DNA of 36,241 nt, taken from the NCBI GenBank assembly GCA_024682455.1, contig JAIKZF010000052.1:1-36241 (forward strand), read 5' to 3'. Every line of letters starts with the position of its first letter. The first letter of the stretch is position 1. Below the pieces are notes generated by a model, which saw nothing but the letters and a program-made list of their open reading frames with translations, was not told where the DNA came from and made no database searches. The translations under genes and the position numbers were made by a program. This document shows, one piece after another, positions 30,140-36,241 of this stretch. Origin of the DNA: Ruminiclostridium sp. GTDB lineage: Bacteria > Bacillota > Clostridia > Oscillospirales > Ruminococcaceae.

Positions 30140-33100
30140 TTCTTTTCCGCCTTCTTCCCGTAAATACTCTCAATATCGACCTTTCCGCTCTTTACGAGCT
30201 CTATCATGATATCCGCTATTTTCGGGTCGAACTGCGTTCCCCTGCACCGTTCAAGCTCGCCGAGCACGAAATCGAGATCGAGCTTTTTTCTGTAAACACG
30301 GTTCGCGGTCATAGCGTCGAAAGCGTCCGCTACGCCGATTATGCGTCCGTATATCGGGATCTCCTCGCCTTTGAGCCCGTTTACGTAGCCGCTGCCGTCG
30401 TAACGCTCATGGTGATAGAGCGCTCCGTCTATCACGTTCTCGACCAGCGTGAAATCCTTCAGTATCTCGGCGCCGCGGATAACGTGAGTCTTCATTATCG
30501 CGTATTCCTCGTCGTCGAGACGGGCGGGCTTGTTGAGTATGCGGTCGGGGATACCGATCTTTCCGATATCATGGAGCAGCGCAGCCTTGCGCAGATTTTC
30601 ACGCTCCTTTTCGTCAAAACCGAGCTTTTCGGCTATCATCACCGAGTATTCGGAGACACGCTGAGAATGCTGGCTTGTGTTCTCGTCCTTGGCGTCCACG
30701 GTCTTCGCGATCGCGAGGATCGTTTCGTTGCCCATCTGCACCTGCTTTTCCGCAAGCTCAAGCTGGTGGCGCTGTATCGTGAGGGTGCGCTGTATTTGGG
30801 TCTTCGCGATGAACCATGTGAACCACGCGACTGCTATCATAGCCACCGTAAGCATATACACGATGAACCATGCGTTGTCATATATCTCCTTGTCCTTTGT
30901 GAAGATATACGTGCTCTCCTCAAGCGTGCGGGACATACTGCTGTCGAGCACGGAGATGTGAAATTTGTAATTCCCGGAGGGAAGATTCGTATATGTTACG
31001 GACGAGAGCTCGCTTTGCAGCACGACATCGGGCTCCGTGTCGAAGCCTTCGAGATAGTATCTTACATAAGGATCCTCGATAGTGTAGTTTATGACCTCGG
31101 GGAAGATCTCTATCCTGCCGACGTTTCTCGCGATCTCGAACGGCTCGCCGCGCTCAACGTGATACGCTGTGCCGTCGAGCTTCACGGACGACACGAGCAT
31201 ACGGTACGAGCGCTTCTGCGTCGAATATGAGATAGTGTTGAGCATATAAACTCCGGTATCCGTCGAGATATAGAGGTTTTCCTCGCTGTCGCGGTAGTTC
31301 CACGAATTTGCCGTGAGGGAGGCGCTCAGTCCGCTCTTCGAGTCGAGCAGATCATAGCGCATATCCTCGGTGTCCTCTATGACATCGGTCTCGTCCGCGA
31401 CGTAAATGCCCGCGCTGCTGAGCACGAACAGCTTTCCGCTGGCGCTCGTCCATATATCGTAGTTGTTGAAATACGGGAAGTTCTCAAGAGCCTTTATGTT
31501 GTAGCTCTTGTCCATAATACAAAGTCCGTTGCTTGTAACGATAAGGATATGCTTGCCGTCGCCCGATCTTGTCATACGCAGGATAACGCCCGACGACAGA
31601 CCATCGTAGCGGGTAAGGGTACGCACGACCTCGCCGTTCCTGATGACCGCGATACCGTCGCCGTCCGTCCCCGCGAGCAGGGCGCCGTCGTTCGTTTCGA
31701 GCAGACTAAGTATCACGGCGTTCGTCAGCTTGTCGCCATAGCTTATGGTCTTTTTTATTCCGTATGAGCTGATGAACGAGATACCTGTATCTCCGGCGGC
31801 GGCCATGATACCGTCGCTCATTTCCAGAATGGTCCTCGCGCGGTTGCCGAAGGAGCCGTCCGAGCTGTCATATACCGTGATGCCGCCCGCGGAGGTGACC
31901 TTTACGAGCCCCTTGCCGTAGGTGCATACCCACAGGTCGTTCCTCGAATCCTTCCGCACGCATCTGATGCGCACACCGTCGAGCATCTCGGTAAGCTCGT
32001 TCGTGACCTGATTCACATTCTTCATATCTGCGATATCAAGTCCCTTGTCGGTGCCGAAATACAGGCAGCCGTTCCATTCCTCGACGGAGTTTACGACCTT
32101 GCCCGCAATGTCATAGGTGCGGTAAATGTCCTTGAACATCGACTGCGAAAGGCGCATAAGTCCGAGCCGGGAGGAGGTGAACCAGAGGTTGCCCTGATAA
32201 TCTATGGTCATGTTGTCAATGGAATTGCTGAACTCGCCGGTATTGATGACGGTGAATATCCCGTTCGCGTCAAAGGAGCCCACTCCGTTGTCGGAGCAGA
32301 CGAAGCAGACGTTATCCGCCGAGAATACAAGTGACTGTATGCTGCTCAGCTTGTCGGTGCTTATCGTCCTGCGTCTGTTGAGCATAGAGCCGTTCAGCTC
32401 GAACGCGACGATGCGGTTTCCGGAGGTGCCGACGTAGAGTGTGCCGTCATCTGCGAACGTGCAGCAGGTATAAATGTCGTCGCCGTTGTTGATCTTATCG
32501 GTCGTAAGTATCTCGCCGTTCCCGATGATGAACAGCTCTCCCTCGGCGTTTACCGCGGCGGCGTGACCCGCATCGTCCGCCGAGAGGGTAACGGCGTAAT
32601 GCACCTGAGGAATGACATTGAGCAGCTCAAGGCCGTTGTTGAGAGCCGCCACAGCCAGACTCTCGGTAGTTCCGATATAGTAATTGCCGTCGGAGGTCTG
32701 CGCTATGCAGCGCACCGAATCCGAGGGCAGTCCGTTGTCCTTGTCGATAACATTCGCGATATTCTCGTTGATGCTGATAGATACGCCGTTGTCGTTCGTA
32801 CCGATCCACAGTCTGCCTTCCTCGTCGGTAAACAGGCAGTTCACGTTTCTTACGGAATCAAAGTCCATCCACCTGAACTCGCTTCCGTTATAGCGGTAGA
32901 GTCCGGCGTATGTACCTACCCACAGAATACCGTCCTTTGTCTGCACTATGTCGTTCGCTTCGCCGCAGGGCAGCCCGTTGTCGCTGCTGTATACGGTATG
33001 CACATAGCCGTTGTAATCGGTCTCGGGGCTCTGCGCGCTTACGCGGATACCGAGAGCCGACGCCGCCAGAGACGCACAGATCAGGAGAGCCGTCAGCTTT

Positions 33101-33678
33101 GCGGCGGTATCGGAGGCATGGTGACGTTCGGTTATGCTGCGGCGCAGCTTGTAAAGCTTTATCACCGCGTACAGAGTGAACAGCGTTATCAGCTTGTCAA
33201 GAAAATCAACATAGAACTCTCCGACAATGCAGCACAGCCAGTAGGGTATGCCTTGCTCGCTCAGGAAGCCGATAACTCCGTCTCCCCAGATGTTTCCGGT
33301 CGTTCCGCTGTGGAAGATGATATTCAGCGGCACCGACACGGTAACGGCTGAAAGAGTAACGAGCACGCTCGCGGTCATAGTTCCGAAGACAGTATCGAAA
33401 CGGGTCCTCTTCGCGGTAAGACCTATGACGATACCGATAACGGCGTTGGTGATGCTGAATACGAAGGATACCCCGTCGCTGAGGCCGTCGATGATGTTTC
33501 CCGCGATACCGACTATCGCGCCGCACACAGGTCCGCAGCCGAAGGCTGTGAGCGCCGTTCCGAACGAATCGAGCCATATCGGCAGCTGAAGCATATCCGA
33601 TATGCCTTTCCCGAAAATATTAAGCAATATGCACATCGCGAAGAAAATGGATACTTTTAGATAGTTTGTTTTTTTCAT
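30136..33678 (-). CDS. Receptor with ECF-S-like membrane domain, beta-propeller, Y_Y_Y domain and HD-GYP phosphodiesterase
   Basis: The 1180-residue protein starts with a ~175-residue polytopic domain resembling ECF riboflavin-type S components (LQLPIWLDSFGTALTAFGCG, GPVCGAIVGIAGN). A TM helix (~190-212), two-component-regulator propeller repeats (~225-800; SSDNGLPCGEANDIVQTKDG, LWVGTYAGLYRY) and a Y_Y_Y domain (~860-920; VRYYLEGFDTEPD) follow. After another TM helix (~933-956) comes a cytoplasmic HD-GYP domain (~980-1165; HDIGKIGIPD, HHERYDGSGYVNGLKGEEIP). HD-GYP enzymes degrade c-di-GMP; the GYP proline is Val here. Propeller and Y_Y_Y parts are usually found outside the membrane in hybrid sugar sensors. 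It is coupled by a 4-base overlap to the BMP-like gene. Confidence 0.9.
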   Translation of the reverse strand: MKKTNYLKVSIFFAMCILLNIFGKGISDMLQLPIWLDSFGTALTAFGCGPVCGAIVGIAGNIIDGLSDGVSFVFSITNAVIGIVIGLTAKRTRFDTVFGTMTASVLVTLSAVTVSVPLNIIFHSGTTGNIWGDGVIGFLSEQGIPYWLCCIVGEFYVDFLDKLITLFTLYAVIKLYKLRRSITERHHASDTAAKLTALLICASLAASALGIRVSAQSPETDYNGYVHTVYSSDNGLPCGEANDIVQTKDGILWVGTYAGLYRYNGSEFRWMDFDSVRNVNCLFTDEEGRLWIGTNDNGVSISINENIANVIDKDNGLPSDSVRCIAQTSDGNYYIGTTESLAVAALNNGLELLNVIPQVHYAVTLSADDAGHAAAVNAEGELFIIGNGEILTTDKINNGDDIYTCCTFADDGTLYVGTSGNRIVAFELNGSMLNRRRTISTDKLSSIQSLVFSADNVCFVCSDNGVGSFDANGIFTVINTGEFSNSIDNMTIDYQGNLWFTSSRLGLMRLSQSMFKDIYRTYDIAGKVVNSVEEWNGCLYFGTDKGLDIADMKNVNQVTNELTEMLDGVRIRCVRKDSRNDLWVCTYGKGLVKVTSAGGITVYDSSDGSFGNRARTILEMSDGIMAAAGDTGISFISSYGIKKTISYGDKLTNAVILSLLETNDGALLAGTDGDGIAVIRNGEVVRTLTRYDGLSSGVILRMTRSGDGKHILIVTSNGLCIMDKSYNIKALENFPYFNNYDIWTSASGKLFVLSSAGIYVADETDVIEDTEDMRYDLLDSKSGLSASLTANSWNYRDSEENLYISTDTGVYMLNTISYSTQKRSYRMLVSSVKLDGTAYHVERGEPFEIARNVGRIEIFPEVINYTIEDPYVRYYLEGFDTEPDVVLQSELSSVTYTNLPSGNYKFHISVLDSSMSRTLEESTYIFTKDKEIYDNAWFIVYMLTVAMIAVAWFTWFIAKTQIQRTLTIQRHQLELAEKQVQMGNETILAIAKTVDAKDENTSQHSQRVSEYSVMIAEKLGFDEKERENLRKAALLHDIGKIGIPDRILNKPARLDDEEYAIMKTHVIRGAEILKDFTLVENVIDGALYHHERYDGSGYVNGLKGEEIPIYGRIIGVADAFDAMTANRVYRKKLDLDFVLGELERCRGTQFDPKIADIMIELVKSGKVDIESIYGKKAEKK

Positions 33679-33722
33679 TTATACCACCGTTACTTAATAC
33701 TAAAAGGGTCTCGGAAAATGTT

Positions 33723-33734
33723 GTTATATATAAC
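33723..33734. promoter_or_regulatory. Perfect 12-base palindrome at the receptor promoter
   Basis: GTTATATATAAC lies just downstream of the predicted start of the receptor transcript, and a similar GTTATATAAT overlaps the -10 box on the minus strand. It is a possible operator, though AT-rich chance palindromes are common. Confidence 0.35.
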
Positions 33735-33742
33735 CATTTTAT

Positions 33743-33771
33743 ATTATATAACATTTACAGCCCGCTGTCAA
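33743..33771 (-). promoter_or_regulatory. Sigma-A promoter of the HD-GYP receptor/BMP operon
   Basis: On the minus strand TTGACA (33766-33771) and TATAAT (33743-33748), both perfect, are 17 bases apart. The leader is about 58 bases, with GGTGG before the ATG. Confidence 0.88.
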
Positions 33772-33823
33772 GAAAAGCAGAGCGATCGGTACAAAAGTAT
33801 GGTGTTCTGAAAGGCATCGGGGG

Positions 33824-33852
33824 TTGATTTTCGGAAATTTCTATGTTATAAT
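33824..33852 (+). promoter_or_regulatory. Sigma-A promoter of the carboxylesterase gene
   Basis: TTGATT (33824-33829) and TATAAT (33847-33852) are 17 bases apart. The predicted leader from about 33859 to 34000 is ~140 bases. It includes the palindrome CCTGCCGGCAGG (near 33920-33932) but matches no riboswitch I know. Confidence 0.78.
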
Positions 33853-34000
33853 AAAAAGCAGCCGCTTATGAGAGGCGATTTTTGTGAATATTGCCGGGCT
33901 CGATGATATACGGAAAGCAGCCTGCCGGCAGGGAGGACTGCTCCGTGCTGACAAGCCGCATCGGCATCAGATATTTTATATTATAACAACGAGGTGCGAA

Positions 34001-35764
34001 ATGGTACGAAGAATACTTAACGCGGTACTGTTACTGCTTATGCTGGCGGTACTTGAGCTCAATAAAAACACGATAGTCGGCTGGGCAGTCTTTATCCTGC
34101 TGACGGCGGGGTATGTCTATCTGCGTGAAAAGCCGCTGAAAGAAGCGAAATTCCTGCCGCGCGCAGGAGCGTGGCTCGGGTGGATCGTATCCTTCCCGGC
34201 TGTGCTGATACTGTCATATCCGCCTGTGCGGAGCGTTCCCGCCGTGAATGTCGGCGACCCGCAGAAAACCGGCGTTGTCACCGTCGCGCAGGGGCAGCTC
34301 ACGGGAGTGTTCAACGCCGACAAGTCCGTTGAGGTCTACGCAGGAATACCCTACGCTCAGCCGCCTGTCGGCGGGCTTCGCTGGAGGGAGCCGCAGGACG
34401 CGCTGCCGTGGGAGGGCGTGCGCGAAGCTGACACGTTCGCTCCGATGAGTATGCAGCCTACGAACCTGCCGATATATAACTCGCTGTCGCAGATCGTCGC
34501 TTATCACGACTACGAAATATCGCTCACGGACAACTATGTGCCGCCCGTGAGCGAGGATTCTCTGTATCTGAATATATGGAAGCCCGCCGGTGATGTCAGC
34601 GGGCTGCCTGTGCTCGTGTACATCCACGGTGGCTCGCTCCAGACCGGTCAGCCGTGGTACGCCGATTACAGCGGCGAGGGGCTCGCGAAGCAGGGAGCCG
34701 TCGTTGTGAACATGGGCTATCGGCTCGGGGTGTTCGGGTTCTTCGCGGACGAGGAATTGCAGTCCGAGTCACCCGACGGCACAACGGGAAACTACGGGCT
34801 GCTCGACCAGATAAAGGCGCTCGAATGGGTGCGCGACAACATTGCGGCGTTCGGAGGCGATCCCGGGAACGTGACGCTTTCGGGAGAGTCGGCGGGCTCC
34901 GCGTGCGTGAGCGCGTTATGTACCTCTCCGCTCGCGTCGGGGCTGTTCAGACGCGTGATAATGGAGAGCTCAACGGTGGTCTCCGTAAACCCGCCGCACT
35001 CGTTCAGACTGCTTGAACAGGCTTTTAACAGCGGCGCGGAGCTGAAAGCACGGCATAACTGCGCGAATATCGCGGAGCTGCGGGCTCTCCCCGCGGAGGA
35101 GCTTGTGCGGGAAGCCTACACGCAGCACCATATCACCGTTGACGGCTATGTCCTCACGGAAACGCCGTATGAGTCATACCGGAAGGGCATACACAACGAG
35201 GAAGCGATACTGCACGGTGCGAACGCCGAGGAGAGCGGACCGTTCATCATCTTCGACCACGCAAATATGAGCAGCTACGAGACAAAAATACGCGATTATT
35301 TTGGAGAACACACAGATGATATCCTCGCGATATATCCCGCGGCGACCGATGAGGAAGCCGATAAATACTGGGCGGAGATATACGGCTCGGTGTTCTTCAA
35401 CTACCCGCATTACTGCCTTGACAGGCTCGCTGTGCGGAACGGTATACCTGCATACGAATACCTGTTCACGAAGCATAACGGACGGCTCGGCTGCTGGCAT
35501 AGCGGCGAGATGATATACTGCTTCGGTAACATTACCGACGGCTCGCCGCTGTTTGACGCGAACGACTGCGAGCTGAGCAAAACTATGACCGCGTACTGGC
35601 TGAACTTTATGAAAACCGGCGACCCGAACGGCGCGGGACTGCCTGTATGGGAACAGAGCACGACCTCGGAAAGGCTGCTCGAATTCGGTGATAACGTCGG
35701 TATCATCGACGAGAAGCGGCTCGCGCTGTACGAGGTCCTTGACAGTATAGAGAGATTTGAATAA
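34001..35764 (+). CDS. Membrane-anchored type-B carboxylesterase
   Basis: The 587-residue protein has about three N-terminal TM helices (residues ~4-75; AVLLLLMLAVLELNKN, IVGWAVFILLTAGYVYL, AGAWLGWIVSFPAVLIL), then a carboxylesterase type-B domain (~90-580) hydrolysing carboxylic esters. Signatures are YAGIPYAQPPVGGLRWREP, EDSLYLNIWKP, VYIHGGSLQTG and the nucleophile elbow LSGESAGSA. The likely Glu lies in NAEESGPF and the His in CWHSGEMIY. The odd number of helices suggests an outside enzyme. The ATG at 34001 has GAGGTG 4 bases before it. A GTG at 33884 is in frame and would add 39 residues; it is less likely because it gives a charged extension before the first helix. Confidence 0.88.
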   Translation: MVRRILNAVLLLLMLAVLELNKNTIVGWAVFILLTAGYVYLREKPLKEAKFLPRAGAWLGWIVSFPAVLILSYPPVRSVPAVNVGDPQKTGVVTVAQGQLTGVFNADKSVEVYAGIPYAQPPVGGLRWREPQDALPWEGVREADTFAPMSMQPTNLPIYNSLSQIVAYHDYEISLTDNYVPPVSEDSLYLNIWKPAGDVSGLPVLVYIHGGSLQTGQPWYADYSGEGLAKQGAVVVNMGYRLGVFGFFADEELQSESPDGTTGNYGLLDQIKALEWVRDNIAAFGGDPGNVTLSGESAGSACVSALCTSPLASGLFRRVIMESSTVVSVNPPHSFRLLEQAFNSGAELKARHNCANIAELRALPAEELVREAYTQHHITVDGYVLTETPYESYRKGIHNEEAILHGANAEESGPFIIFDHANMSSYETKIRDYFGEHTDDILAIYPAATDEEADKYWAEIYGSVFFNYPHYCLDRLAVRNGIPAYEYLFTKHNGRLGCWHSGEMIYCFGNITDGSPLFDANDCELSKTMTAYWLNFMKTGDPNGAGLPVWEQSTTSERLLEFGDNVGIIDEKRLALYEVLDSIERFE

Positions 35765-35779
35765 GCGCGGAGTTTTTCG

Positions 35780-36241
35780 TTACATTTTCCAGTTTGCCGA
35801 AACAAGCTGCTGCTCGGTCATGCGGCGGTAAATGCCGTTCTTTTCGTACAGCCCGGCGGGCGTTCCGTCCTCCGCGACAACTCCGTCGCCCAGCACGACG
35901 ATGTGGTCTGCGTTCGCGATCGTGCGCATACGGTGCGCGATTATCAGCACAGTCTTGTTTTTTATCAGAGCCGACAATGCTTGCTGTATCGCGGTCTCGT
36001 TCTCAACATCGAGCGATGCCGTAGCCTCGTCGAGCAGTATCACGGGCGCGTCTTTGAGAAACGCACGCGCGATCGAGATACGCTGACGTTCGCCGCCGGA
36101 AAGCTCGCTTCCGTTCTCACCGATCATCGTGTTGTAACCGTCGGGCAGGCGCGAAACAAACTCGTCGCAGTTTGCGAGCTTCGCGGCCTGCATAACTTCT
36201 TCGTCGGTAGCGTTTTTCCTGCCGATACGGATATTTTCCAT
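35780..36241 (-). CDS. C-terminal part of an ABC exporter (ATP-binding domain)
   Basis: The last ~153 residues of a nucleotide-binding domain have the signature LSGGERQRISIARAFL, Walker B VILLDEATASLD, H-loop VLIIAHRM and D-loop. The family is the multidrug/peptide exporter class (MsbA/BmrA-like). The N-terminal TM domain and Walker A lie beyond the right edge. The Met at the edge is internal (the conserved MENIRIG segment after the Q-loop) and not a start. It converges with the carboxylesterase gene, with 15 bases between stops. Substrate cannot be told. Confidence 0.92.
   Translation of the reverse strand: MENIRIGRKNATDEEVMQAAKLANCDEFVSRLPDGYNTMIGENGSELSGGERQRISIARAFLKDAPVILLDEATASLDVENETAIQQALSALIKNKTVLIIAHRMRTIANADHIVVLGDGVVAEDGTPAGLYEKNGIYRRMTEQQLVSANWKM

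Overview
The window reads as chromosomal DNA of a Gram-positive anaerobic Clostridia, most likely a Ruminococcus-type member of the Oscillospiraceae (inference). The reasons are protein-family content (FeoAB with its small Cys-rich partner, YgiQ, a ZapA/U32 peptidase pair, many FHA/PP2C/Hanks-kinase proteins), GC-rich genes separated by AT-rich promoters with near-consensus sigma-A boxes, and strong AGGAGG-type ribosome binding sites. No phage, IS transposase, CRISPR array, rRNA or tRNA was recognised.

Left part (1-12 kb). The 3' end of an unidentified gene is followed by leftward genes for a Na+/phosphate symporter with a PhoU tail, a U32 peptidase and a ZapA-like protein with a very long coiled coil. 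A divergent promoter then drives rightward genes: an FlK-type thioesterase, an alpha/beta-hydrolase esterase, diaminopimelate decarboxylase (lysA), a zinc-ribbon NUDIX hydrolase and TrmB. A YtxH/LEA-like protein follows on its own promoter. Then come an iron(II) transporter in which FeoA and FeoB are fused, and a 44-residue FeoB-associated Cys-rich membrane peptide.

Middle part (12.2-24.8 kb). This is the most striking region: a one-direction, nine-gene phosphoprotein-signalling cluster behind a strong promoter (12188-12216). In order it encodes a zinc-ribbon FHA protein, a PP2C phosphatase, a secreted trypsin-like protease with a TM segment and cytoplasmic FHA, a second PP2C, a secreted VWA-like protein with TM and cytoplasmic FHA, a zinc-ribbon FHA protein, and three paralogous zinc-ribbon Hanks-type Ser/Thr kinases. 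Beyond their TM segments the kinases carry a BspA-type leucine-rich-repeat domain, nothing, and MORN repeats respectively. The predicted layout puts kinases, phosphatases and FHA phospho-readers inside the cell and protease, VWA, LRR and MORN modules outside. It looks like a self-contained transmembrane phospho-signalling system of unknown input and output.

Right part (24.8-36.2 kb). Leftward genes encode an AlkD-like DNA glycosylase, a YgiQ radical-SAM protein and phosphopentomutase (deoB). Further right, a translationally coupled pair encodes a 1180-residue receptor (ECF-S-like membrane domain, beta-propeller, Y_Y_Y domain, TM, HD-GYP c-di-GMP phosphodiesterase) and a membrane-anchored BMP/PnrA-type nucleoside-binding protein. 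A rightward membrane-anchored type-B carboxylesterase and the 3' end of a leftward ABC exporter gene close the window.

Two inverted copies of a ~170-bp non-coding repeat sit between convergent genes (about 200-430 and 24898-25067). Each copy is bracketed by two nearly identical locus-specific terminator hairpins, as if a small mobile element had inserted at a bidirectional terminator and duplicated it. One copy contains a nested 62-bp repeat.
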